A stretch of DNA of 37,862 bases, from contig QEOQ01000658.1 in NCBI GenBank assembly GCA_010279815.1, forward strand, positions 477,382-515,243. Direction: 5' to 3'. Origin of the DNA: Brachionus plicatilis. Taxonomy: Eukaryota; Rotifera; Eurotatoria; Ploima; Brachionidae. The translations under genes were made by a program, and so were the position numbers. The notes below the pieces were generated by a model. It made no database searches. It saw only the letters and a list, made by a program, of their open reading frames with translations, and had not been told where the DNA came from. Numbering within the stretch: the stretch's first letter is position 1; each line of letters starts with the position of its first letter. Shown piece by piece: positions 12,742 through 24,300 of the stretch.

Positions 12742-12833
12742 TTTTTATTTCTTATCGATAAGTATTTATTTTTTTGCTTTATATGGAAGAGAAAATTGTT
12801 TTATATGATAAGTATTTATTTATTTGTATATCT

Positions 12834-12856
12834 GTATCGAGCTAAAGCTCCTTCAG
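12834..12856 (-). other. Retroelement-like 3' hairpin with repeated tail
   Basis: On the minus strand the motif starts CTGAAGGAGC, has a TTT loop and closes with GCTCGATAC. It matches the layout of the plus-strand motif at 10172-10192. It is followed downstream by two copies of a tail-like AATAAATACTTATC block (about 12755-12830). Non-LTR elements often end in a stem-loop plus short repeated tail, so this probably marks the 3' end of the relic that carries the zinc-knuckle frame upstream. Confidence 0.4.
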
Positions 12857-12953
12857 ATAAAATAAGAAAAAATAAATAAGAAATTAAAATAAAGTTAAAT
12901 AAAATAAAATAAAAAAAAAAAGTAAGAAAAAAATAAAGTTAAAATAATATTAC

Positions 12954-13448
12954 TTAAAAAGTATAAATAAATTTGATAGAGAGTAACAGAATACATTTTT
13001 TAAATATTTGATGATTCAGGAAAAAAAGAAGAAATAGTAAGGTAGCATTTGGTTGATATTCTGGGTTTTTTGGCATTTCATCCACATTTTCATCAATGTT
13101 TGTTTGAATTTCTTCTTGTTCTATAAAAAGCTCCCTGTAGTCAATTTTTTGTCTTTCTATCGACTTCAATTTCTCAGCTATGGTACATTTATGTGTCATA
13201 TGACCTTTTTGATGACATTTTTCGCATAAGGATTCCTTAACCTGACATTTTGCTACATTATGATTTTCATCATCACAAAAATAGCATTTAGGCTTTTGAT
13301 TAACTATAGAGACTACACATCTTAACCCAAAAATATTAGCGGGACCAGAAAGGTTTTTGATTATATTTTCCGTCTGTTTTGAGTAAGAAATTTTCACCCT
13401 TTTAACTCCATTTTTTAGAGGCCTATCTTTATAATTGTCATTAGTCAT
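12954..13448 (-). pseudogene. Retroelement ORF1/Gag-like protein with two CCHC zinc knuckles
   Basis: This 164-codon frame starts MTNDNYKDRPLK. Around residues 55-68 it carries a CCHC zinc knuckle (C-x2-C-x4-H-x4-C, CYFCDDENHNVAKC), followed at about 74-87 by a second one (CEKCHQKGHMTHKC). Tandem CCHC knuckles after a short basic RNA-binding region (RVKISYSKQ) are typical of retroelement nucleocapsid or ORF1 proteins. Beyond about residue 135 the sequence becomes hydrophobic and low-complexity (LLFLLFFLN), which suggests the true reading frame is lost and the C-terminus is random. No endonuclease or reverse transcriptase follows. The likely origin is a truncated or internally deleted non-LTR element. 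A host nucleic-acid-binding protein is possible but less likely. Confidence 0.5.
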
Positions 13449-13487
13449 TAATTAAATTAGTCACCATTTTTTTGGTTAATCTGTCAT

Positions 13488-13645
13488 CCCGAAAATATTT
13501 AATTTGTCGGTCAATTAGTTTATCTGTCAGTCAGTTAGTTTAATTGTCACTCAATTAGTTTAATTATCAGTGAAGTAGTTTGTTTGTCACCTAGTTTAGT
13601 TTTTTTTGTCAGTAAATTTAGTCTTTTTTGTCAGTCCATTAAATG
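13488..13645. repeat. Degenerate 20-bp tandem repeat
   Basis: About six to seven units of roughly 20 bp follow the pattern GTCAGTCAATTAGTTTAATT. The first units are regular at 20 bp; the last ones are interrupted by T-runs and then fade out. The array directly abuts the start of the zinc-knuckle frame, so it could be a repeated 5' region of that element. Confidence 0.8.
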
Positions 13646-13830
13646 ATGGCCAAAGAGAAATTCTTATAAAAATAAAAACTATTTTTTTTGTCTCTTTTTA
13701 GACTTCAAGATTACATGCTTAAAAAAAAAAATTTACATAATTTCTATTTTTACAATTATTAATAATTTCATTTCAACTTATTATATTTGTTTGTTTGTTT
13801 CTTTATTATTTTTATTTTTCCTTCTTTTAG

Positions 13831-13936
13831 ACACATCGAATTTCTGAAAAAGGTCGTAGTTAAAGGAGAGAAGTCCGCTGTATCCATAACTGAATGCGTG
13901 ATTCAAAATTTAATTTGTAGTTGTTTTATTAAATGA
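13831..13936 (+). pseudogene. Possible orphan terminal exon
   Basis: A pyrimidine-rich tract ending in TTTTAG at 13830 is followed by an open stretch HIEFLKKVVVKGEKSAVSI and on to a TGA at 13936, in sequence less AT-rich than its flanks. I found no upstream exon on this strand to join to it. It may be a stray exon, a pseudogene fragment or part of a retroelement. Family not recognised. Confidence 0.2.
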
Positions 13937-14315
13937 GTGGTATAATTTACTATTTTTGTGGTTATACTCTACTATGATCCTGATATTTTAAAGACTAAAA
14001 ATTTGTATTTAAAAAAATTTAATAAATTTTTGTATGCAATTGGTATATGCCTATTTGAATTGTTGTTAATAAAAATTTGAATTAAGCCTGCATTTGCAAT
14101 TATTTTATTTGCTGCAAATATTCAATATAAAATAAATAAATAAAATAATCTAAAAAAATGCTTACAAAAATTTGCAATTTTTTTTAACCAAAGCCAAAAA
14201 CTGTAATAATTAGAATGATATAAAAATGCTCAAATTTTTTTAACTTAAAAAAAGTTAACACAGCGTCGCTAGACTCTACTTTTCAGATTTATATTCTTTT
14301 TAGAATCAAAGATTT

Positions 14316-14759
14316 ATGATGTTTCCAAAAATTTGCTCTCGATTGGTTCTTTCTAAGAAGCCGATTAGCCAAGGTTTATACAGAAACATTGGATCAAGTG
14401 CTGTTGTTCTTCAAAAAGCTGATCCAATTCAACAATTATTTTTGAAAAAAATCAGAGAATACTACCAAAAGAAGAGGTAAGTTGAGAACAAAATATTTAA
14501 ATAAAGAGCAAATAAATCTTTATATGTAGCGCTTCGAAAACTGGCTTGATCGATTCTTCTCCAGAAACGGAAAAAGCTCTAAAAGATGAAATTGAGAAAA
14601 TCAACCGGCAATATGGAACAAGTGCATCGAGTGAATTTCCGGTTTTTAACTTTTCTGGTTAGATTTAAAAAATTAATTGCTGCAAAAATTTTATTTTATT
14701 TTCCAAATTATTTAGAGCCAAAATTGGAAATAAGCCCTGAAAGATTAGACAAGCAATAA
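14316..14759 (+). CDS. ATP5PF: ATP synthase-coupling factor 6, mitochondrial (subunit F6)
   Basis: Subunit F6 is part of the peripheral stalk of mitochondrial F1Fo ATP synthase, where it helps hold F1 against rotation. Three exons, 14316-14476, 14530-14657 and 14716-14759, are joined by GT-AG introns of 53 and 58 nt, with phase kept throughout, and encode 110 residues (human F6 has 108). The first 30 or so residues are basic and hydroxylated, as a mitochondrial targeting sequence should be. The mature part carries the family signatures DPIQQLFLKKIREY near the start and FPVFNF then EPKLEI near the end. Two ATGs stand in tandem at 14316 and 14319; I took the first. The stop overlaps an AATAAA, and another AATAAA lies at 14797. 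The gene is tail to tail with the HAUS5-like gene. Confidence 0.92.
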
Positions 14760-14796
14760 ATCCCTATTATAAACTTTATAAATTCAAATATTTTAA

Positions 14797-14834
14797 AATA
14801 AAAATTACATTTAAAAAAAAAATTGAAATTTATT
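14797..14834. terminator. Facing poly(A) signals of the ATP5PF and HAUS5-like genes
   Basis: AATAAA on the plus strand at 14797-14802 lies 38 nt after the ATP5PF stop, and AATAAA on the minus strand at 14834-14829 lies about 62 nt after the HAUS5-like stop. Cleavage normally falls 10-30 nt past the signal, so the two 3' UTRs probably overlap or touch. Assignment is by position and hexamer only, in an AT-rich background where the hexamer is common. Confidence 0.45.
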
Positions 14835-14895
14835 AATAGTTTACGAAATAAAATTTTAAAAAAATACAAAATCTTCATTGAGCCCGCAGACTATT

Positions 14896-16847
14896 TTATG
14901 ACCTTTCCTTGATTAATTCGCTCATAAATCCCATGTAATAATCTAAATTTTTTGAGTTAACAGTGTAATTTTCCAAAGGGCACTCATAAGCAGCAGGCTG
15001 ATTAAACCATTTCGAGACTAAATCTTTAAGCTAAAATTAAATATTTACCAAAGGTAAGTTTAAAAGTCATTATTTGCAAAGGTACTTCAAGCATCAGGCT
15101 GGAATTCTGCTCGCAAGCTCGAATTTTTTCAACCATTAAATCATAAAAGGTGGTCATCTGGCACTTGTCAGTTTCTTTGCAGTTATTCAGCAAAATGTTC
15201 AAGTCTCCAAAAGACTTTTCAATGTCATGGCTTGATGTTCTTTGTTCGTTAATGTCAGCGATCATTTTGGTCTTGTTGGCGATGTCGTAAAAAATTTCAG
15301 AGAAAAAAGTCACCAAAAAACTTTTTGCTTTTCCTGCTTTTTTCAATTTCAGCAAATCTCCAAATAGGTTTATGCGAAGATCAAAATCATTTTGCTTGTT
15401 TTGATCATTATTCAGCAACTGGTCCATGTTTTGCTTGTAAAGCTCAATTTTGCTTAGCCTTGAATCATTGAATTGACAAGTGGAGTCGTTTCGCGATGAA
15501 TTCATCAGTGAGTTTGAAGTGATGAACACTCGCAAAATGTCCACTAGTTGGTCCCAGGAAATTTTGATCTTATCAAAGTCTAATTGAAATTTTTTATTGA
15601 AAAAATTCAAATTTTCATTAAAAACATCCTCAATGTCAATTTGTTTCTCATGTATCCTAAGCTCCATGCTTTTTATTCGATCAAATCTCTTGGTAATTGC
15701 CAAAAAACTGTTTCTGTAAAAATCTTTTTCTGACTTCAATTGTTCAAATATTGAATTTAGTTGTTCAAATTCACACATGACTTTTTTAAGAGTGATGTAA
15801 CTCTTGAAATAGCGGCGGTATAAATTGCGGTAGTCACGGTAGTACTTGCTAATGCGGTTATTTTTCAAGTTTTTCAGAAGCATTTCATAAGTTTTGTCAT
15901 TTTCAACTTTTTTAGTCTCGTACTGAAAGCTTTGAGAATTGAGCACTATCATGTTCAATAGCTCTTGGTTTATGGCATCGTTCAGCGATTGAACATTTGA
16001 CAAGGTAAACTCATTTGTGTTCTGGTATTTGATGAGGTCGACTTCATTTTTTAAAGTTTGTCCATCTAAAATATGGTTCAATTTGGTAATGTCGTCGTTG
16101 GTCTTTGAGTCAAAGAATTCAAAGTATTCTGCCAATGTAAGTAGATTCAATTTTTCATCATTGGAGTCACAATCTTTTGTGTGTTTAAATTTAAAGTCAT
16201 GTACCAAATTGTCAATTTCGGAATACTCAATTGTTGGTTTATCTATAAGAGAGTAGAGTTTTTTATTTGCCTTGTCAATTTTTGTTTTCAGATTTTTTTT
16301 TTTCTCAAAGTCATCTTCGATCAGCGTCAATTCCATGTTTTTTTTCAAAAAATTAAAATTGTCGATTGATGACTTGGATGATTGCTTTTTCATCATACTT
16401 CCAATCACCACATTTGTGTTTTGTTCTTTGTCTGAATTTTTCTTTTCCAAATCATATTTTTCTTTTCTCAACTCCAAATACCGAATCTTTAAAGCAACAA
16501 AATCAAGATCCTCATCGTTAAAAGACAGTTTTGTTTCATCTAATTTGGAACCTTCGTCTAAGGCGAGGTTTAGCCCAATTATTCTAAATTAAAAGCATTG
16601 GGATAAAATACAATTTAAAAGCTGGGACAAATACTTTGAAAATTGAGGGTCATAAAAATTTTCAAAAATGTAGTCTAAAACACGCTTCGCATCTCCATTT
16701 ATATAAGGATTATCTCTTATTTGTTTAACTAAAAAAATTAAAGACCATCAACAATTAATTTAAAATAGTACCATTTTCCAATCCAAGCTCCTTTTCAGCC
16801 CACTTTTCCAGAGTGTTCTCTTGAAATTTTAAATTAAGCTCAGACAT
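14896..16847 (-). CDS. HAUS5: HAUS augmin-like complex subunit 5-like protein
   Basis: Augmin (HAUS) recruits gamma-tubulin to the sides of existing spindle microtubules. Four minus-strand exons (16847-16772, 16728-16629, 16583-15086, 15030-14896) joined by GT-AG introns of 43, 45 and 55 nt give 602 residues; human HAUS5 has 633. The N-terminus (LEKWAEKELGLENG, then GDAKRVLDYIFENFY) fits the N-terminal block of HAUS5, which has W-A-x-E-E-M-G and an ADIWAYIL-type helix. The C-terminus (LKDLVSKWFNQPA) fits its conserved V-x-x-W-W-x-Q-P ending. The middle is acidic, lysine-rich and predicted coiled coil, weakly conserved as expected. The last intron was placed with donor GTACCT at 15085, because the only nearer donor would leave an 18-nt intron and break the WFNQP alignment. 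Another coiled-coil spindle protein remains possible. Confidence 0.68.
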
Positions 16848-18246
16848 TTTTTGAAGGATTTCAAAATTTTAATAAAAAATTTTTTTACTAAATAAAAAAT
16901 TAAGTAAAAATTTTATCTAAATATTTTGTGTTTTACAATTTAAAATTGTTTTCAAAAAATTTTTGATACAACTTAACAATTTTTCAGGGCATTTTGAATT
17001 TTAGAATAAAGAATGCAAAAAGTCGATATTTTATCTTTCTAAAAAACTGGTTATATAAGTTGTGACAATACTCTGCAACTCTGCAATTTTAAGAAAAATT
17101 CACAAAATTGTGAAATTGACAACAAAGATCTTTTAAAATTCTAATACAAAATTTTTTAATTCAAATTAGATGACTAAAAAAATGTACATTAATAATCAAA
17201 AACAAGTCAACAAGTTCAGATGACAGATTCGAAGGTGATTTAATAAGTCAAATGATAATTTTGAATGTCAAAAAGAAAACAATTAAATAAGTAACGATGA
17301 GATAGGATTCCCGCTTGAATATGATAATGAAAAAAAATACAACTGATAATTCAACTAATATCTTTAAGACTGATTAACATTTCATTTATTTAAATTCTAA
17401 ATAAAAGTATTTACCCTAAAATTTTAAATTCTTATAAATTTTAAAAACTTTGAATTAAAAATTATTTAAAATATTTAACACCAAAATATTCAAGTTAAAT
17501 TCAAATTTTTGCACAAATTTAAAAAAATCAAATTAATGTTTTTGAAGATTAAAAGATTAAATGTTCAAAACCCCAACATTAATTTTTAAATCACAAAGCA
17601 GTTTAGAAGTCTTGAGAAGAAACATTCAAAATTTTTTTTCACCATTTTTCGATTTGGTTCATAAAAATTATTGCTGTTTCTTAAATTTCATATATTACAA
17701 ATTTATTGAGTCATTTTATATCAGTTTATCTTTTAAATTTAAAGGCTAATTATTTAAAAAACAACATTTAAAAGAGAAGGTAATATTTAAAATAAAAAAA
17801 TTCAAGAATATTATATTCTTTATACTTATCTTCTAAAATATTCTAAATTTAAGTTAATTCTTTAAAAAATCAAGCTTTTATTATAACGATATTGAAATGT
17901 AAGAGTTTTTTTTTTTTTTTTAAATCACAATAATTATTTTAGTCAACTAAGGAAATTACTAAATAAGATAAAATTTTTATCTTTTAAAAAGTTATTTTAA
18001 AACTTGTATAAAAAAATTTAATTTAAAGGTTTTGTTCTAAAAAAACATAAACTGAACATTCTATGTTTGATGTAATCTATTTAATTTGAATGAAAAGTAC
18101 AGTATTTTTATTTTGATGATTTTTTTTGGGTCCGCTTTTAGTTTTTTTTTTTATTTTTTCGTAAAAATAAGAGTAAATTTTTATTTTTAAATGTTAATAC
18201 CTAGTAAGAGAAAAATAAATTATAAAACTTGCAAAAAAATATGCCT
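16848..18246. other. Divergent intergenic region between the HAUS5-like and VWA3-like genes
   Basis: About 1.4 kb of AT-rich DNA separates the two divergent start codons. It must contain both promoters, but apart from the X-box close to the VWA3-like gene I see no recognisable element. A patch at about 17220-17330 is less AT-rich and unassigned. A short open frame at 17561-17749 is not convincing. Confidence 0.5.
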
Positions 18247-18260
18247 GCTTCCATGGCAAC
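18247..18260 (+). promoter_or_regulatory. X-box (RFX-type motif) upstream of the VWA3-like gene
   Basis: GCTTCCATGGCAAC is a near-palindrome that fits the RFX X-box consensus (GTTGCCATGGCAAC type) at all but two positions, and ends 66 nt before the ATG at 18327. X-boxes at about this distance are typical of ciliary genes driven by RFX factors. The gene is a VWA3 family member, a group linked to motile cilia, so the site makes biological sense. In very AT-rich DNA a 14-bp match with this GC content is unlikely by chance. No binding data are available here. Confidence 0.65.
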
Positions 18261-18326
18261 CAAACAAATCCAAAATTTAGTAGAATAAAATACTTTTTAT
18301 TATTTTATCAAAATTATTTCTTTAAA

Positions 18327-21300
18327 ATGAGTTCAAATTCACCAAAATTTAAAAATCAACATTCCAAAAATCATCCCGAAAGAAAAAAATCAAATATTGA
18401 AAACAAAGTTTCTTCCAATGATGAAGATTATAAGAAAAGACACTCTAACAAAAATGAAAAACTTAGCACCTTAGAAGCTGAATATGGCTGGAGGAAAATA
18501 TCGACGATAGATAGTGTTGCTCCAAGTGATTATACGATTACGAATATTAACCAAAATCATGACTTACAGCGATACGAAGAAACCAAAATAGCTCCTCATA
18601 TGAATATGAATTCGAATGAATGGCTTTCCATTTATGGAGTTGAAAGAATGCACCTTACACTTAAGGATCTTTTATCAAAAGGAGTTATTAACAAGTAGCT
18701 ATTTTATAGTATTTTATTTTTATATATTTTTTTTAATTTTAATTTTAAAAAAGACCAGTTGGTGACAAAACAGGTAAAGTTGTGCAGCATATAACATTCG
18801 ATGCTACAACCATAAATGAATTTGAGTATAAGCTCAATATGAGTTTGGAAATGTTTTCGAAAAGAATCAAATGGTTAATGCAATCTAGTCGCCGAGCATT
18901 TGGATTGATACAAGGAGAAAGAGTCGCTGTTTTAATAGACTCATCTAATTCTAATATGGGTTTCGGAAGATCAATTGATATCCAGGATTCGTTGCTGAAT
19001 TTGATCAATGAACAGTTATCTAAAAAAAAGCAATTTTATTTCTCAAGTTTTGGAAGTGATTTAGATGAGTTATGGAGCAATTCATTAAAAGATGTTCATC
19101 ACAGAACGTAAATTTTTAGATATTTATCAAATAGGGTTTTTAATCAGTACAAGTTTGGTTTAAGCTACAATTAGGTCCACACTTTTTTAATCACAATTCA
19201 AAATTAATAAAATGGCTGATCTGTTAGTTTAGCCTGATTTAAAAGAAAAATGCCAAGTTTAATTTAAAATTCAAGTGAAAAATCACAAGTCAAAAAATAA
19301 AATGAACCACTTTAGCCTCAATTTTTATTAAATTTTCACCCATTTTAGGCCAAGATAATGGTAGATTATTAAATTAAAGAAAAGATAGAAAAAATTTTTG
19401 TTAAATAAAAATTGACTTTTTAGTAAAAATTGAACAACACTGGGTGTAGATCATCAAAATATCAATATCAATAAAAGATCAAATTTTTTTGACACATTTA
19501 TTTCAAATTATCTTAATTTTACATTACACCTTTTTTCATCTTAAAAAAAATATATCATCATCTTTAAATTTAGAATGAAAAAAAAGACAACAGAAAAAAC
19601 ATCCGTATCTTTCCAGATACACCCAAAATTTGATGATATTTTTGAAAAGAGTATAAAAATATTTTATAGAAATTATAGTTTTTATAAATTAAATAATACG
19701 ATTTTGTCATTAAAAATCGAAAAAACAACTTTTGTGGCTTTGTGACAATACACCTTGATATTTTTGCCATTTTACTTTTTTTCCACAAAAAAAATCTTTC
19801 TCATGGGTTTTCGATCCTGAGAAATATGAAAATATTGTCAAATTTTGTATAAAATAATATTTAAGTTATGTTTTAAATTTTATTATATTATTATCTTAGA
19901 CGCTTTGATATTCAGTAAAGAATAATAGAAATAAAAAAAAGAGTTGTTTTAATAATATTAAGTTTTTTTTTAGATTATTGTTTCTAAAGAGCAAAACATA
20001 ATTCTACGGATTTAATTTATGATTTTTTAAGAATAATTTGTTATTCTTGAATTAAACTGAGTCAATTAATAAATCATAGTAAAAATTTAATTTTGATGAA
20101 TATATTTAAAAGCAAGAAAAAATATAAGATAATTTTAAAAAAATGAAATAAGTCATGTTAATTAGATACATACGATTTGAATGTTGCATAGTTCAAAAAA
20201 AAGAGAAAGGATGACAACTATTGTTGAAATATTTGATTAAATTTAAACTTTTATCTTTTTAATAATTAGGTGTTTTATTTTTATTGAAAGCTGAATTTTG
20301 TTTTTTTTGTATAACTTCTAGATTAAGCATAAGATCTCCTTCCTGTATATCGAATTTTTTTAGATTATCAGGGCGGAAAAAAAAAAGTTGAATTTTACAA
20401 ATAACTGGTCTTTTGATCAAGAAAAAAAATTAAATTAAAATAAATTAAATTCAATTAATTTATTAATTTTATTATCTTATTCTGACTTAAAAATATTCTT
20501 TAACATAATACTATATTTTTAATTTGAAGAATTGAAGAAGCAAAATTTTATATTACACAATTAAAGCCTTCAGGCGGAACAAATGTCCTAAAGGCATTGA
20601 AAAAATGTTTGTCTATTCCAAAAATCGATTCAATTGTTTTAATAATTGGAAGTGTGTAAGTTTTATGAATATTCAAAATTTTTAACAAAAATCAAGCAAC
20701 TATTTTCTAGACCTGATCAAAATATGGACATATTGAATGAATACATTTATCAGACAATAATGAACAAAAATTTATCAATCCATTGTGTGGCCTATGAAAT
20801 AAACAATCACATAGTTAATGTAATAGAAAATTTTTAAATTCTAAACCCGAAAATCCGTCCCTCTAGTACATAAATTCTTTTGATCGACTCTATTTTTACT
20901 TTCTTAAAAAATTACCCTTTTGAAATATAAAAATTAAAATTTATGAAATAAATATAAGAATAGACAGTATCGAGGGAATAACCGAGGGAAAGATGTTTTT
21001 AAATTTTTTTGATTTTGATAGCTTTAGCTTTAACATAATCATTAGTTATTTATCTGTAAAATTTATTTAATTTGAGAATTTTCTTTATTGTTGATTTTAA
21101 TTAAAAAAAAAAAAGTATTTTTGTTAAAATTGAACTGAATTTCACATGGCCTTCTATTTCTATTGAATTTTTTAAGTTGCGAAAAATTTCCTAAGAAAAG
21201 AGCTATTTTAAATAATAAGATTTATTCCTTTACTTCAGAGTTGGTCAAAAGTCAAAGTCAAAATGGTTAAAATACCAGGATTCGAAGTTGACTTCATGAT

Positions 21301-24300
21301 TTTGACTTTTGACCAACTCTGAAGAAAAGGAATAAATCTTATTATTCAAAATAGCTCTTTTCTTTGGAAATTTTTCGCATTTTCACCATAAAAAATTCAA
21401 TCTATAGGTATTTATAAAAATTTTTTTAATCTTTATTAGTTGAAAAATTAGATTAAAAATAATTTTTGTAAAAAAACTTGTAAATTTTTCAAATTGGAGG
21501 GTTTTTTTTTAAACAATTCATAAATTAGATTCAGTCTAAATTTCGTCTCATTTTAAATATTTAAGTTTTTATCTAATGTTTAATCTCTTTTTGATTCTCA
21601 AAGTCAATTTTTTTTCCTCATTATTTAAGCTAAATTTGTAAAATTAATTTTATGCTATTTTCTTCCTCACCCAATTTTTTAATTTTTTTAAATAATTTTC
21701 TAAGAAAATTTTTCACATTTACTTTTTTAAATTAAAACTGATCTTTTTAATAGTTACTAAAATTTATTTGTACTAAACTTTTTAGTTGATCTAACAAAAA
21801 AAATTTTAAACAAAATTAAAATCAACAATAGCTTTAATAATTCCTTTTCTAAAGTTTTGCCAGTTTTTTTTCTGACCACCACTATTGGCTTTATTTTTTA
21901 AATTGGTCCTTAAAGCGACATTAGATGTCCACAAATTAAAAAAATCATAAAAAATTGTGAACACGTTTTTGTTGATTAAAATTTTAATTTTTTTAGTCAG
22001 GAAGAGAATAAATTGATCGCGCCTGCGCAGCCTTCTTAGCTTTATTCCTATAGGGTTGGCGAGGTCGGACTCTATTTGAAGTTTTTTTTAATAAATTTTT
22101 AAAAAAATTTAATATTCAAGTCAGCACTAAAGAACCTGTCCGAAGAGACAAATGGACGCTTTCATTGTTTTTCAAATTCTCAAGAAGTATTCTTAATCAA
22201 TTAATTTGGCTAGAATTTTAATTTTTTGTTAACAGGAAGTTATTTACAATGGAACAGACATTAATATCTTATTAAAAGAAATAAGGAAAGTGCAAGATGT
22301 ACTAAATCGGATCAAAGAAATGAAAGATGGTATGCTGGGATCTGCCATCATTCAAATTGAAAATGAAATTTCCTTAGAAATCGAGAAGTTTCCTCAGAAT
22401 AAATTTTTACCGCGGCCGCGCGGACATGATTTGCCTTTGGCTATTGAGCCTAGTGATTCTTCTGGTCCAATGTCAAAAGATTGGATTGACAATCATGGCT
22501 TGAAAGCGCAAAAATTAAATTTATACCAAGTGCTGGCGCCAAACGCCTACTCTTTCATTGAAGACTTTGTTCCCATTCTTAACAAAACTGTCCAATCTCA
22601 AGTGCATGAAAAGGCTATGACCCAATTCGTGTGGCATGATGGCACAATAAAGAACATTCATGTTGATTTGGCCACTTTATACGACTTTCAGAACAGACTA
22701 AAAGACGCTGTAAAGCTTTATGAAAAAAGAATTGAGTGGTTGTCGACAGGCAGCCGCAAGATTTTTGGCGCGATTTCCGAGAACAGCATAGTCATTTTGG
22801 TTGATCTATCAGTAGTTAACCAAAGCTATTTGGTTCATATTCAGCATTCGCTGAGGCTTTTGATGGAACAACAAATTGTTCACAAGAAGTACTTCAATAT
22901 GATCAGCTTTGGCAGGGTCATAAAAAAATGGAAGCCAACAGTTGTCAGACCAACGTCAGCCATGCTGCAGGACGCATGGCGCTGGGTTTTGGATCTAGAG
23001 TGTGCCGGAACGCACAATGTACTTGGTGCATTGAAATCGGCTTTGGAAAATGAGGAAGAAGTCAAGCACAACATAGACATCGAAGGGCTGTACTTGTTTA
23101 CCAGCGGCATTCCCGACCAACCCATCGAGACTGTTTGCTCCTATTTGGAAGAGTCTGCTTGTGGAAAAAAGCTGCGCTGTCACACCATTTTATTCAATGT
23201 AGATGACTATGACGTAAATGGTCCCATTCCTGGAAGATGGGCAAATATAACTAAAACAGCCGAATCACTGCGCCTTTTGGCTCATTGCGTGCCAGGCGGT
23301 CGGTTCCATTGGTTTCGCGAAACTGGCATCATAGAGTCAGATGATATAAAGCAAATTCAGCAAGAAATTGACAAAGCAATTGACTTTTCCAAAAAAGCAT
23401 CGCAGCTGGTCGAAAAAATTAAAAGAAAAGAATCAAGAGAAATAAGCCTTGATTCGGAGCCCAAAAGCGAACCTAGAGATCCAGAGGCAGACACGAAAAA
23501 AAGCAGACCAATATTGCCGCCTAAACAGACCAGTTTGTCTTTGCAGCGAATTCAACTCAGAGAGAAAGAAATGGAAAGTCAAATGGATAAGATAATTGAA
23601 GCAAATAAGCAGAAGACTTTGCCTTGGAGACCGAACAGTTCCAAGATAGACTATTCGACTTTGAATAAGATTAGCAGCTCTAGCTCTAATTTAGTCAATA
23701 AATCATTTACGGTCAAACAGGAGCCATTTTATATTGGAGGCACAACAAATAGTAAAGGTAGTGTTTTCAAAGAGCACTCAAATTCAAAATCAGTCCGCAA
23801 AGCGATTCCCATAGTCGCTATATCAGACAAGGAAGAGAATTTAACTACAAAAGATGTAATTTTTTTTATATATCACTTAGTCTTTTTGAAAATTAGGAAT
23901 TTCAAAAAAAAAAATGTTATTTATTATTTTTTAAATTTTAGAAAAATTAAATGTACAGTTGTATTTTAACTTATTTTACGTAAATATTGTAAATTCTTGT
24001 AAATTTCCCATATTTTACGTTAATTGTTGTAAAAACAAAATTGTCCAATATATTTAGTGTTGGTAATCGACTCCAATCGATTGATAAAACACAAAATTCG
24101 ACTTATTTTTTTTTAGTCAACTATTAAATAGACTAATTTTTTTTTAATGATTATTAAATTGACTAATTTGGCACTCGTAAAAGATGTTTGTGGGTATTGT
24201 GAACTTCAAGTACAAAATGGAAAAATATTCTTCATTTTTTGATAAATTAAGATTAAAGATAATAAAATTTATTTTAAAAAATACTACAATATAGTGCAAC

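Noticed and set aside
15031..15048. An 18-nt intron at the end of the HAUS5-like gene
   Set aside because: Too short to splice; the donor at 15085 gives a normal 55-nt intron and restores the conserved C-terminus.
16017..16592. Three plus-strand open frames
   Set aside because: Shadows of the HAUS5-like coding exon on the minus strand.
22880..23183. Minus-strand open frames over exon 6
   Set aside because: Shadows of the VWA3-like coding sequence; no domain or start context.
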